The notes: generated by a model from the letters alone, not told the origin. Shown: positions 17,101 to 26,802, counted from the stretch's first letter. The stretch is 64,000 nt of DNA from Sulfurospirillum sp. 1612 (GCF_036556685.1 NZ_CP140614.1:992001-1056000); one strand, 5' to 3'. Program-made: numbers and translations.

Positions 17101-20100
17101 CCAGAAATTGGGGTGATAAATCCACTAATATCAATTGGTAATTTTGCTTGACCACCTGGACCTGGTGGGACTAAATCAACAAAACCACTAAATACGGACA
17201 AGTTCTTAAATTTGACTTCTCTGTGATATCTGTGGTTGACAGAATAGGCCACTACCATAGTCCAACCTCCAAAATATCCAAACGTCGTACCACCTTTCCA
17301 TGATGTTTGTGTGACGTTGTTTTCTGTTGTGGTGGATGGAGCAAAATCTATGGTATCTCTTCCTTGTGTGACTTGCATATCTGCGACGGTATAATTACCA
17401 TTTATATTGCCATTTAAATTTTTAATAATATCTGTGATATCTGCTTTGGCACCATAGAAGATTCTGTAATTACCAATATTATCCGTGTTATTTGCATCTT
17501 CGTCGCCTTTTTTAAACTGATAATAATCCGCTCGATTGGAAGGATCGGCGGTACCGTTCAAATCAGTTTTTGCAACGGTTATATTATGAACGGAACCATC
17601 TGGGGTGATGAGTTTGACGCTATTAAAAGGAATATCATCTCCTGTTTCATTTTTATCATCTCCATGAAGATGACCGCCCCAGAAAAGACCCGCATATTCG
17701 ATCGTGATATTGTCTTCAGGATTGGAAGTATTGGTATCTACGATGTGTAGAAGTGCGGAGGAGGCATTGGTGTATCCTCCCACAGAATGTGCGTAGGTTG
17801 AGTTTACTTCATCAAGATTTTGTGAACCGTCATAGTTTTGAGGTACTAATATTGTATTACCAATGGTTGCGATATTACCATATTTATTGACGCTAACATC
17901 GTTGTTGAAATATTTCAAAGACGGTCTTAATATATCCACACTTGTTGCTGAAGTATTGGTGTCAATCGTCGTATTGACATCATTATTGTTCATATTTGTA
18001 TCTACCGTACTGCTACTGACCGATGCATCATTGGTAAGTCCTGATGCTTGATTTGGTGAAATCATGGTGACATAGAGTTCGACATTGTTTCCCATGCTGA
18101 GATGATTCATACTACATGAAAAGGTATTGCTTACAGGGGTAGTACAGCTAACAGTTGCGTTGGATTCATTGGTGTTGGTTGTGATACCAACGTAGGATAA
18201 GCGACTATCAAAATGATCCGTAATCGTGATATTTTGTGCATCGGCATAGGTGCTAATATTATCAACTCTCACCGTATAAACAAAAGCGGAACCTGGATTT
18301 GGTTTGATTGGGGAGGCCGTTTTTGTTATTTTTAGATCGGTACCGATGATATAGTTTTGTGCTGTGTCGCTATTGTTTGCACTATTTTCATCGGGTTGAT
18401 TTGTGGCCGTAGCTGTGGCGGTATTGGTAATATTGACTTTGTCAACATTGGCTGTTTGTGCATTGAGGGTAAATGTTTCAGATTCATTTTTACGTAGAAT
18501 CAAAGTATCTGGGAAGGTACAGTTGAAACTATTGGTTCCTGTACAGTTGAGGTTTATTGAGTGTGATTCACTGGTATAGCTTACATTAGGCGGTAAGGTA
18601 TCTGTTAGCGTAAATCCTTTTGTCACCGGTTCATTCGATAAATTGGTTACCGTGATTGTATAGGCAAGATTTGATTCTGCTCCAACATTTCCGGAAGGAT
18701 TTGATGTTTTTATGACACTAAGATCGACACCACAAATTGTTTCTGGTCTATCTGTTCCATCATAATTTTTCAGCGCTTTTTCGTAATTGTAAATGTTCTT
18801 AACCGCTCTTGCATCCAGAGCAATGTTATAAATTTCCACTTCGTCAATGTAACCTTGAAAGTGTTCTATTGTTTTATTATTATTTAATTTTGTTCCTCCA
18901 TTAACATATCCTATCCCTGTATCGTCGCTATGAGCGTTTAATCTCGTTCCATCGCCACTTCCAAATGAGATACCATTGAGATAAGCATGAAAAGCACCAG
19001 ACTTGAGAGTATCACTATCCTCAGCATCAAGGGTTAACACGACATGATTCCATTTATTGATTTGTATCGGGGTATAAAGATATGTTCCAGAACTCCAGCC
19101 TCCCTCTTGATTCCAACCCCCAACATACAAGTTTGAGCCTCTTAAATATATTGCCAAACCTCTAGCACTGCCACCTTCTTCGTAGATAATTTTATTTCTA
19201 TTATTAGCTGTTGTCGTATTGGAATCAAACCAGAGAGAAATTGATCTTTTATTGTGGGCTGCTGTATTTATCAATGTATTATCGGGTATGTCTATGTAAT
19301 CATTACTTCCATCAAAACTACCACTTCTCCACGCGGTTGAAAAGTTGTTGTCATCATAGGCTAAGATATGGTTGATGGTTTGTGCACCATTTTTAGCTTT
19401 ACCATTGACACCATTGATACTATCAACAACTTCTCCATTACTACCATCCCAAGAACACTCTTCAAAACGATAATCGACATCGGGCTTAATAGGATAGACT
19501 TTGACATCAACCGAGGCAGTATGACTCACTAGATTCTCTTGAGGCGTTGGCGTTGTGACTTCTACTGTGCTGGTTAAAGGATCAATCAAAGTATTGGTAT
19601 TTGGCATCGTTGCAACTACAGTGATGTTTTTATTTTGGTTGTAATCAAGTGTCGAATAGTTACAAGTAACGGATTGATTGGAATCGGTGAGATTACAATC
19701 ACTAGCCCCTGAAGTGATATAGAGTGCATTGATAGTTTTTGAAAATGTTTGTTTTAATACGACATTATGAGCGGTTGAGATATTGATATCGCTCACGTTT
19801 ATATTGTAGGTGACATTTCTGTCTTCTAGCACATCAGTTGGGGTCGCGTTGATGCTGACGTTAAGATCAGCTCCGATGACTCTTACATCTGGGGCAGTCG
19901 CATTGATAGGATTTTCTATCGAATTTGAGTTGATATCGACGGCATTGGTATAAGTGCCAATTTTATTTGCGGGTGCTTTGACATTAAGTCTTAGGATACT
20001 CTCTCCACTATATGCTTGTATCAAAGGTTGTGTGCAAGCTACTGTATTGCCCGTGGCGGTACAACTCCAATCACTATCACTTCCATTATTGTCAATATAA

Positions 20101-23100
20101 GTTAAATCTGCAGGTAAGATATCAGTCGTATTAACATCGATTGCAGGATTTCTACCGGTATTGTTGATATCTAAAACATAAGTATAAATTTCACCCAATG
20201 CTACTTGTGTTTTGGGAGCATCAAAGGTGGCATTTAGCGTGGCACCTTCGAGTTTGATTTTAACATCATCGTTATTATTACTATTATCCACTTCGGCTGT
20301 ACTGGAGTTGATATCCGCAACATTGGTGACATTTCCTATACTACCAGATGTTTTAGCAGAAACCAATATGTCCGTTGCTGTTGTATTTGGCGCAAGCGTG
20401 CTTCTTGTACATGTTAACGTATCTGAGGCAAATGAACAGTTCCAATCACCCGGATTGGTAATATTAAAATCACTAAAACCATTTGGCATCACATCGGTGA
20501 GCGTGATATCTTTTGCTAGTCCTTTATCTATATTTTCAACAGATAATTTAAAATCTACAGTTTTCCCAACACCCACTGTGATATTATTATCATGATACAA
20601 TCCATCGCTCAGAGGATCAGGGTCATGTGCATATTTGGTGATTTTTAAATCAGCTCCTCTTATCGTAGTCGTGATGACTTTACTTTGTCCGGTTGTATTA
20701 TTTGCATCATCACTTCCTACAACAACAGCAGTATTGGTGATGTTGCCATTGTAGTTTGGCGCTATTGATGAGATGGTTATAGGATTTGCCGTAGAACTCT
20801 TGGCTAAGGTTGGAAGGTGGCATATAATCTTTGAATTATTTGCATCAAATGCATCACAATTCCATCCGGTTCCACTTGCATTAACATCACTCCATCCCGG
20901 AGTTGCAGACATGTTGTTGAAGCTAAAGGTGACATTGATGTCTTTTGCATCGGATAAGCCTTGGTTTTTGATACTGATAAAGTACTGATGGGCTCCATAA
21001 GCTCCGACTGGGTTGGGACTTTGTGTCGGATCATTAGCAAAGACGATATCCCCACCTTGTATCGTTGTCTCCCAACTTGCTTTATTTGGAGTAGAAGTTT
21101 CGACAGTACTGGTAAATGCTTCTACATCATTTCTAGCCGTTCCGGTATAGTGAGGGAGCGTCGAGTTAAATGTAAATGTTGTTGATTCATGACCTGAGAG
21201 ATTTTGATCATATATAAATTTTTTGCTTCCATTGACATCCGTTCCTAAACTCCAATGTGAGTTGGAGATATTTCCATCATAAGTGGCGCCGTTTGGAAAA
21301 GTATCAAGGACATATATATCAGAAGCAGGCACTGAACTGCTATTTGTAACTGTCACGCTATAGGTGACGACATCACTCATCCCAGCGATCGCAGGACCGC
21401 TTTTAGTGATAGAGATATCAGTACCTTGCGTTGTTGTCGTTATAGTATCTGTATTATCTGGCAATAATCTTGTGAGTTCTGGAGTTGAGTTAGTAACATT
21501 GGCTTCATTACTCAGAACTTCTCCCGTGCTATTTGGAGTGGTGACATTGACGGTGATATCTGGTGCTGAATTTGATGGTGCAACCGTGTTTCCATAAGAA
21601 CATGTAAGGATATGACTTGCTTCAGTACAATTCCAATTGGTTCCACTTGCACTTATAAAATTGACATTTGCAGGTAAGGTGTCTTTTACCACGATAGTAT
21701 CAGCTGTCGTACTTGGAATATCATGTGCCGCAGTTCCGGTTCTTGGATAATTTCTCGTGGCAAGTGTATAACTGAAGGATTGATTTGCTCCAACTGGATC
21801 AGCTGATACGGTTTTGACGATGGACATATTGGCACCGCGAACGAGTGTATTGGTATGAAGATATCCATCTCCAGTGGTTGGTGCATTATTGCCTAGATTT
21901 TGATCGCTAAGGGAAGTTTCTGCTTTGTATCTATTGACTATGAAGTTTTCGTTTTCATCATTGATGTCAAAACTTGCAGCATTAAAAGCATTGGAGTTTA
22001 CGGTGGCTACCAAAACCCATCCGTTTGCAACAGTTAAAGGAGTATTTAGTCCATCATTCATAGTACAAAATAGTGTTGCTCCCGCTGTCGTAGGGTTATT
22101 ACAAGTAAATCTAGCATCTGGTGTGACTGAAATATTTGTTATGTTATCTGGTAAAATATCAGTTACATTAACATCTGTAATGCCTGGCGGTGTTGTACCA
22201 GATATTGGGGCATTTCTGACATAAATATCATATTTTAAAGTACCATCGATAGCGACATAGTTTTCAGTTGTACCATAATAACTTCCATTGATAGTTTTTG
22301 CTGCTTGCAAGTCAATATTTATAACTTCCGTAGTCGCAGTATCAGTATTGTTATCATAGCGAGATTCAGATGTGTCTGTCGCTGTTGTAGCGGTGTTATA
22401 TACCCAGTCATGAGCTGGTCCTGCTGTGACATTAAAACTGACGATGTTTTGATTGTATCCTACAGGAATTGTAAGATTGGAATCATTGGTGTGACATGTG
22501 ATATTTGAACCGTTGATTGAACAGGTCCAATCAGAACTTAAAGTGCTTAGAGAACCATTGACATAAGTGACATTTGAGGGGATTGTGTCATTGATCTCTG
22601 CTCCATAGGCTGGAGAATGTCCTATATTTTGTAAATTAATCGTGTATCCATAAGTTGAATGACCGGCGACTCTTGCTGGGGCCGTTTTGGTGATAGCAAG
22701 ATCTGCACCTTCTACATCAAGATTGACAGATGCGGTATTATTCGCCGTATTTTTTTCCAGTGTTTCTGAACCGGTGGTTGCAGTATTGAGATAGGTTCCA
22801 TTTGTATTGGGCGCATTGGTTGTGATGGTAAAAGATTTACTGGCATTTTGAGCAAGATCTCCTAGAGTACAGTGTACGGTTTGTCCTGAAACATTTGACC
22901 CGTCATTGGTACAGCCGTTTGTTGATATATTTGTAAAGCCATTTAGAAGTGTATCATCAACATAAGCATTGGTGGCGGTCGCAAGTCCAGTGTTTGTAAC
23001 CTTTATAGTATAGGTGACACTTTCATTGAGTTGTGCTGTTGTAGGGAGTACAGATTTTGTTATACCAAGATCCGCTCCTCTAATAGTCGTTCCAGCAATT

Positions 23101-26100
23101 GCATGATTGCTAGTGGCGATTTCTTTCTCTGCCGTTGTAGTAGATACATTGGCCTCATTGCTTCTTACCTGATCAATGGCATTGATATCATTTGGAGCCG
23201 TTGCCTCGATGGTTATATCTGTTGTTGACGCATTTAATGCAAGAGATGGCGCGTAGGAACAGCTAAACCCCGTATCTGTCACATTGCTACACGTCCATCC
23301 TGCCCCAGCACTTAAGGTGGATGTTTTAAGTTTAAAACCATCCGTCCCTGATTGTGTAACATAATCATCTAAAGTAATATTATTAGCAACTGCTTCCCAT
23401 TGGTTTTCTACATGAATGGTATATGTTACCGTTCCTTTGAGAGCGACATTAGTTTTATCGACATCTTTAAATACAACAATATTTGCCCCATGTACTTCTA
23501 CACCCCAATTTTGTGTATCATTGCTTGTATTGCTTTGGCTTGTTGAGGTCACTGCTTGGCTTTTATTTAAGATATCACTGTTACCCGGGAAATTACTATC
23601 GTAGTTTGGTGCGGTTGCACTGATGGTGATTATTTTAGAAGCATTTTTAGCGATATCTCCCAGCTGACAGGTGTAGGGTGCCCCCGTAGTGTAATTTGTC
23701 CCACCGTTACAATCTATGAGTATATTTGTAAAATCTCCATCTGTAGTATTTGCCGTATTGAAAAAGTTGGTGATATTGACATCTTTTGCTGTGGCACTTC
23801 CGTCATTTCTGACTTCAACGCTAAAGACGACATTTTCATTGGCAACTGCAGTGGTGGTTGTCGGTGGTATCACAACGATATCGGCACCTTGTATTTCGGT
23901 GCTTGCACTATCGCTTACTGTAGGTTGTGGCGTTGTTGTCGTTGTTACCGATGCGGTGTTGGTTCTGGTTCCCAATGTCGCATTATAGGGGACATTGACC
24001 TTGAAATGTATCGTAGAGCTTGCACCTTCGGCTAAAAGTGTTGGTCTTGTACAGTTCAGTGCTGAAGTTCCAACTCCAGAACAGGACCAACCATCTGAAT
24101 TTATAACAGAGTTGATGGTGTATCCTGCCCCTAAACTCGTGGCTAGATTATCGCTTAAAGTGAGGCTTTGTGCATCTGAATGTGAGGTATTTGTCACTGT
24201 GATATTATAATCGATCAACCCGCCTGCTTCTACGATAGGGGTTGCTACTTTATCGATGGTGAGGACAACACCAGTAACATTGACGTTTGCGGTGTCGGTA
24301 CCATCATTTGAATTGAGTGAATGACTTATCTTGGCGGTATTTTGTACCGTCCCCGTAGTGGCCGATGGAGCCTGGGCTTCAAAAGTGATACTGCTACTAC
24401 TGCTTCCTGGAATAGTTGCTTTAGTACAATGAAAGGTACCGGTAATAGGAGTAGCTGGACAATTCCATCCATCATTAGATAAGATATTGATGATGCTGAC
24501 CCCTGATGGGAGTTGATCTTCTATATCTGCATCAGATGCAGGAGCGGTATTGACATTGGATACATTTATGGTATAAGAAAAGGTTTTGCCAAGACCTACA
24601 TCGGTGACATTGGCACTTTTGGTGATATTGAGATTAGGTCCTTTGATGTGAGTGGTTACAGTATCAGATGTATTGGTAGTATTTTGCTGGTCTGTATCGG
24701 TTGTGACACTCGCTGTGTTAGTAACATCATCGAGACTAGTGGTTGGCATCTTGACCTTAACGGTAAAACTCCAAGTCTCTCCTGGTGCCATACTTGTTTT
24801 AGTACATGTAAGCGTTTGTCCACTTCTAGAACATCCTGCTGAATCACTGATAAAACTCATATCAGGATCTAACGTATCGGTGACGACAACATTGTCTGCA
24901 GCTACTTCACCGGCATTGGTAGTTTTTATTGTATAGGTGTATTCTGTGCCAATATCGGTACTGCCATTATCAGGTTTTTTTACAATATTTAAATCCGCTC
25001 CCAATACTTGTGTTGTTAGAGTAGTTGAATTGTTTGTCGTACTGAGTTCTCCCGTGGTCGTTGATGCCGTGGCATTATTGGTGATGGATTGGTGTGTGGT
25101 TGGCATCGTAACGTGTAAATCTAAATCATAAGCTTCATGATACGCAAGTGTTGTATCTTTTAAAGTACAATTTATCGTCGAAGAGCCACTACACGTCCAA
25201 TTTGTGTTGTCATAGCTTGATAAAGTGACACCTGCTGGTAATGTGTCGCTTAGTGTGACATCATAAGCAGGACTCGCTCCATTATTAATGACATGCAATC
25301 TATAAATCACATTGCTGCCCACACCGGCATTACTGGCATCGATTCCGTTTATAAGTGAAGAAGTAAGAACGATGTCGGCGGCTTGGACGACGACTGCTGC
25401 ACTAGGTTCTAGTGGCATCGTATTATAATCACTTGAATCGGTATTTAATCTAGCGGTATTGGCAATAGGTTGTTCATTTGAACTAGCGGGAGCTTTGACA
25501 TTGATAACTAAGGATTTGCTATCTCCTACTGCTAAATCCAATCCGCTACAACTGATAGTACCTGAAGATTCTGAACAGGACCAGCCACTTGGCGTAGAAT
25601 TAAAAGAAACAAAACTTATATTTGCTGGCAATGTATCACTCAGCGTGACATCTCTAGCCGCAACAGTGGTTGTGCCTTTATCTGGATTGGTGACGTTGAT
25701 TGTATAAGTAAAGGCTTCATTGAGTTGTAAAGGTGTTTTAGAGGCGGTTTTTGTGGCATGTAGATTTGATTTTCCGACGCTAAATGTTAGACTTGTTGTG
25801 TCGTTACTAGAATTTGGGTCCGGAATGGTATTTGCTACTGCTGTGACGCTTGGCGTGATAGTCCCAACAGAAGAGGGTGCTGTAATTTGCAAATCGAGTG
25901 TATTAGAAGAAGATGCGTTGTGTATGGCATAGGCATACGTACACGTGACAGTTGTAGAATCACTAGTACAACTCCAACCTGTGCCACTGCTGGTGTTATA
26001 ACTTGCTCCTGTTGGCAGTGTGTATTCTATCTTTTCATTTGTCTCATAGATGTCGGTTTCATTACTAGGATTTTGATTGGACAGAGTGATATGATTATGA

Positions 26101-26273
26101 AACACTTTTCCCGCTTCAATCGTAGTCGTAGGAGCTGTCAATGAGACACTCAAATCAATGGTATAATCAGTCGCATTTAATTTGGATGTTGAGATAAATA
26201 ATATAAATAAAAATATTAAAAAAGTATATGGAGAAAAACGCCTATTTATTGCTCTTGTAAGATAAAAATTCAT
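14166..26273 (-). CDS. giant exported MshQ/DUF11-repeat adhesin-like protein
   Basis: A 4,035-residue protein. The N-terminus MNFYLTRAINRRFSPYTF plus a hydrophobic stretch is a Sec signal peptide, probably cut after KLNA. Seventeen DUF11-type Ig-like repeats of about 120-140 residues follow (to about residue 2263), most starting GADLxITK and holding YTIxVTN, DTLP and one cysteine pair. Then come a LamG-like domain (about 2264-2505), two more DUF11 repeats, a module with YAGLFWGG and GGWTMVVAYS (about 2780-3200), one further DUF11-like repeat, and a DUF6701/MshQ-like tail with VFQPDHFEF near 3694. There is no LPXTG or outer-membrane barrel. I chose ATG 26273 because AGGGAG stands 7 nt before it; longer starts are TTG and lack a signal peptide. 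It probably forms a long tip or surface fibre carried by the three pseudopilins encoded downstream. Confidence 0.85.
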   Translation of the reverse strand: MNFYLTRAINRRFSPYTFLIFLFILFISTSKLNATDYTIDLSVSLTAPTTTIEAGKVFHNHITLSNQNPSNETDIYETNEKIEYTLPTGASYNTSSGTGWSCTSDSTTVTCTYAYAIHNASSSNTLDLQITAPSSVGTITPSVTAVANTIPDPNSSNDTTSLTFSVGKSNLHATKTASKTPLQLNEAFTYTINVTNPDKGTTTVAARDVTLSDTLPANISFVSFNSTPSGWSCSESSGTISCSGLDLAVGDSKSLVINVKAPASSNEQPIANTARLNTDSSDYNTMPLEPSAAVVVQAADIVLTSSLINGIDASNAGVGSNVIYRLHVINNGASPAYDVTLSDTLPAGVTLSSYDNTNWTCSGSSTINCTLKDTTLAYHEAYDLDLHVTMPTTHQSITNNATASTTTGELSTTNNSTTLTTQVLGADLNIVKKPDNGSTDIGTEYTYTIKTTNAGEVAADNVVVTDTLDPDMSFISDSAGCSRSGQTLTCTKTSMAPGETWSFTVKVKMPTTSLDDVTNTASVTTDTDQQNTTNTSDTVTTHIKGPNLNITKSANVTDVGLGKTFSYTINVSNVNTAPASDADIEDQLPSGVSIINILSNDGWNCPATPITGTFHCTKATIPGSSSSSITFEAQAPSATTGTVQNTAKISHSLNSNDGTDTANVNVTGVVLTIDKVATPIVEAGGLIDYNITVTNTSHSDAQSLTLSDNLATSLGAGYTINSVINSDGWSCSGVGTSALNCTRPTLLAEGASSTIHFKVNVPYNATLGTRTNTASVTTTTTPQPTVSDSASTEIQGADIVVIPPTTTTAVANENVVFSVEVRNDGSATAKDVNITNFFNTANTTDGDFTNILIDCNGGTNYTTGAPYTCQLGDIAKNASKIITISATAPNYDSNFPGNSDILNKSQAVTSTSQSNTSNDTQNWGVEVHGANIVVFKDVDKTNVALKGTVTYTIHVENQWEAVANNITLDDYVTQSGTDGFKLKTSTLSAGAGWTCSNVTDTGFSCSYAPSLALNASTTDITIEATAPNDINAIDQVRSNEANVSTTTAEKEIATSNHAIAGTTIRGADLGITKSVLPTTAQLNESVTYTIKVTNTGLATATNAYVDDTLLNGFTNISTNGCTNDGSNVSGQTVHCTLGDLAQNASKSFTITTNAPNTNGTYLNTATTGSETLEKNTANNTASVNLDVEGADLAITKTAPARVAGHSTYGYTINLQNIGHSPAYGAEINDTIPSNVTYVNGSLSTLSSDWTCSINGSNITCHTNDSNLTIPVGYNQNIVSFNVTAGPAHDWVYNTATTATDTSESRYDNNTDTATTEVINIDLQAAKTINGSYYGTTENYVAIDGTLKYDIYVRNAPISGTTPPGITDVNVTDILPDNITNISVTPDARFTCNNPTTAGATLFCTMNDGLNTPLTVANGWVLVATVNSNAFNAASFDINDENENFIVNRYKAETSLSDQNLGNNAPTTGDGYLHTNTLVRGANMSIVKTVSADPVGANQSFSYTLATRNYPRTGTAAHDIPSTTADTIVVKDTLPANVNFISASGTNWNCTEASHILTCSYGNTVAPSNSAPDITVNVTTPNSTGEVLSNEANVTNSTPELTRLLPDNTDTITTTTQGTDISITKSGPAIAGMSDVVTYSVTVTNSSSVPASDIYVLDTFPNGATYDGNISNSHWSLGTDVNGSKKFIYDQNLSGHESTTFTFNSTLPHYTGTARNDVEAFTSTVETSTPNKASWETTIQGGDIVFANDPTQSPNPVGAYGAHQYFISIKNQGLSDAKDINVTFSFNNMSATPGWSDVNASGTGWNCDAFDANNSKIICHLPTLAKSSTANPITISSIAPNYNGNITNTAVVVGSDDANNTTGQSKVITTTIRGADLKITKYAHDPDPLSDGLYHDNNITVGVGKTVDFKLSVENIDKGLAKDITLTDVMPNGFSDFNITNPGDWNCSFASDTLTCTRSTLAPNTTATDILVSAKTSGSIGNVTNVADINSSTAEVDNSNNNDDVKIKLEGATLNATFDAPKTQVALGEIYTYVLDINNTGRNPAIDVNTTDILPADLTYIDNNGSDSDWSCTATGNTVACTQPLIQAYSGESILRLNVKAPANKIGTYTNAVDINSNSIENPINATAPDVRVIGADLNVSINATPTDVLEDRNVTYNINVSDINISTAHNVVLKQTFSKTINALYITSGASDCNLTDSNQSVTCNYSTLDYNQNKNITVVATMPNTNTLIDPLTSTVEVTTPTPQENLVSHTASVDVKVYPIKPDVDYRFEECSWDGSNGEVVDSINGVNGKAKNGAQTINHILAYDDNNFSTAWRSGSFDGSNDYIDIPDNTLINTAAHNKRSISLWFDSNTTTANNRNKIIYEEGGSARGLAIYLRGSNLYVGGWNQEGGWSSGTYLYTPIQINKWNHVVLTLDAEDSDTLKSGAFHAYLNGISFGSGDGTRLNAHSDDTGIGYVNGGTKLNNNKTIEHFQGYIDEVEIYNIALDARAVKNIYNYEKALKNYDGTDRPETICGVDLSVIKTSNPSGNVGAESNLAYTITVTNLSNEPVTKGFTLTDTLPPNVSYTSESHSINLNCTGTNSFNCTFPDTLILRKNESETFTLNAQTANVDKVNITNTATATATNQPDENSANNSDTAQNYIIGTDLKITKTASPIKPNPGSAFVYTVRVDNISTYADAQNITITDHFDSRLSYVGITTNTNESNATVSCTTPVSNTFSCSMNHLSMGNNVELYVTMISPNQASGLTNDASVSSSTVDTNMNNNDVNTTIDTNTSATSVDILRPSLKYFNNDVSVNKYGNIATIGNTILVPQNYDGSQNLDEVNSTYAHSVGGYTNASSALLHIVDTNTSNPEDNITIEYAGLFWGGHLHGDDKNETGDDIPFNSVKLITPDGSVHNITVAKTDLNGTADPSNRADYYQFKKGDEDANNTDNIGNYRIFYGAKADITDIIKNLNGNINGNYTVADMQVTQGRDTIDFAPSTTTENNVTQTSWKGGTTFGYFGGWTMVVAYSVNHRYHREVKFKNLSVFSGFVDLVPPGPGGQAKLPIDISGFITPISGDIESSLYDFVQGGDKQISLEGMTIDDKNGTANAVIEDTNNTDNLFNDTITFQDVNNNLITKNPGLTYNLGNDMDQYNLSSNYDGNGSCTNTDGRPCYLSHSQNHTKATIAVNESDVLSGIAYPSEQAFVQMLSMQTQIFAPDFIDSYKECFKLKEPLNPAAGWNKCSDPSPQLRRGDIVKYRLTILNTGDDSADDVYITDALPRELTYENNSSVVTNLTPFQVGSPCEDPTYNSSESTRDQCAVVLKDRADSNDTNATYVLDPNLINHSYSDTTYDVGSNTLVYSFSSFAQDHVAWIEFNATINSLATFGKTFSNSMSITFTNPTLKDYNLSGGTVTQVSLPVESSPVYFNWDNIVVVAKDIGRSTVGAKVVNAPFDLNISLGGISALDVDANTSIFINSLRIKDIYNGTSKDIYPTVVDANVGIPLTDINNIHWLTSGTTYDRASRELGFDLNISIGTNDGNHTESKLYPDDFNSSAPYAGDVFTTRPASFDINLTGATHSGAYYIVNSGASNLGLDIHAPDYNGSNDSLSYNASLSKAAGNIDIGLDSAFSTNNACIDSNEFNISTANFTDGFATASNAKYSNVGVIKLVVKDSNWTYRDSIVGDCNASSIGQNDSSAGLISCSVDGNSTSIVFQPDHFEFTNTTVNDYNDGFTYMVNQPIIDPMYATIDTTVEAKNVDNNTTTFFSSMCFANDVDVALTYNAQSKDLSALRISIANDQNTSDMTTDNNISATNNHADTVAYDNNFTSGTSAITLRMAVERNATTPIQPALIDAQTLKGSITSYLGIALADVTAGAGTDINATNDIHFYYGRVHAPDYRFAGNSGKAIVYYEVYCKDCTPADRNLMSINGGESIDSINWYINTKHANVIDGNVSRYSTVENVRFGTNYASGSDDTNATLLGNPTNGTDTLDVVADPNNLPYIDKVEINATDWITYDPKDFILEFQEDGKEWAGQGKLGHVIDTNVSTRSNRRLNW

Positions 26274-26282
26274 AAATTCACT

Positions 26283-26365
26283 CCCTTGCCCACTCAGGGG
26301 TAGGGTGGTCGATTGAAAAAGAGATGTTAAACATAACTTTTGGCAACCCAACCACCCACCTAATC
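26283..26365 (-). promoter_or_regulatory. structured G-rich leader of the giant adhesin gene
   Basis: On the minus strand the leader has GG-T-GGG-T-GG-TT-GGG at 26360-26347, which could form a two-layer G-quadruplex. Its inner GGGTGGT (26357-26351) is the exact complement of ACCACCC at 26309-26303, so a duplex with a 41-nt loop is an alternative fold. A TATTAAT-like -10 candidate lies just upstream near 26370. No known riboswitch consensus was recognised. Confidence 0.4.
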
Positions 26366-26424
26366 ATTAATATGACAATGCTGCTTACTTATTTTACAAT
26401 GATAAAAATAAAAATAAACTTAAT

Positions 26425-26802
26425 CTAAATATAGCTAGAAATGCTTTCTATAATACCAAAATCCTGATGTTTGCTCGCATCAAGTAGGACTTGTGCCATA
26501 ATCTTTCGATCATGATTAAAAATCAAAGGGGCAATAAAATTGACCGTGGAATCCTCAATAGGCGAGGTCGTTATCATGATATTAAAAATAGAGATATTAG
26601 TGTTTTCATCTAGCTCCAATAATTTTTTAAAGTATGCCGGTACTTCAAAATCATAACTTCTTAACATAAAAGGGTTGATGAGTGTAAACTCTGTCGTATT
26701 GTCAGGGCTTTTTAATTTCATAAAAAAGTCATCAATTTTTTCTAAATTGACAGTTTTTAGTCCCTCAAAGCCTAAAATTGGTGATATGATGTCAAATGTC
26801 AT
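26425..26802 (-). CDS. fliW: FliW, flagellin-binding assembly factor
   Basis: A 125-residue protein with the FliW fold: ILGFEGLKTVNLEKIDD at the N-terminus, FTLINPFMLRSYDFEVP in the middle and NFIAPLIFNHDRKIMAQVLL toward the end. FliW binds flagellin and relieves CsrA-mediated repression of flagellin translation. Length is normal for the family. It is divergent from bamD across 146 bp and stands next to the start of the giant adhesin operon. csrA is not in the window. Confidence 0.9.
   Translation of the reverse strand: MTFDIISPILGFEGLKTVNLEKIDDFFMKLKSPDNTTEFTLINPFMLRSYDFEVPAYFKKLLELDENTNISIFNIMITTSPIEDSTVNFIAPLIFNHDRKIMAQVLLDASKHQDFGIIESISSYI

Noticed and set aside
15000-26200. Many plus-strand open frames opposite the giant gene
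   Set aside because: They follow the codon pattern of the minus-strand gene, are Val/Ser-rich, overlap each other and lack homology-like motifs or ribosome sites.
26273-26351. N-terminal extension of the giant protein from an upstream TTG
   Set aside because: The extension hides the signal peptide and lies before a well-spaced AGGGAG-ATG start.
26283-26424. c-di-GMP riboswitch before the giant adhesin gene
   Set aside because: I looked for the GEMM-type conserved segments and did not find them; the leader is too short and lacks them.
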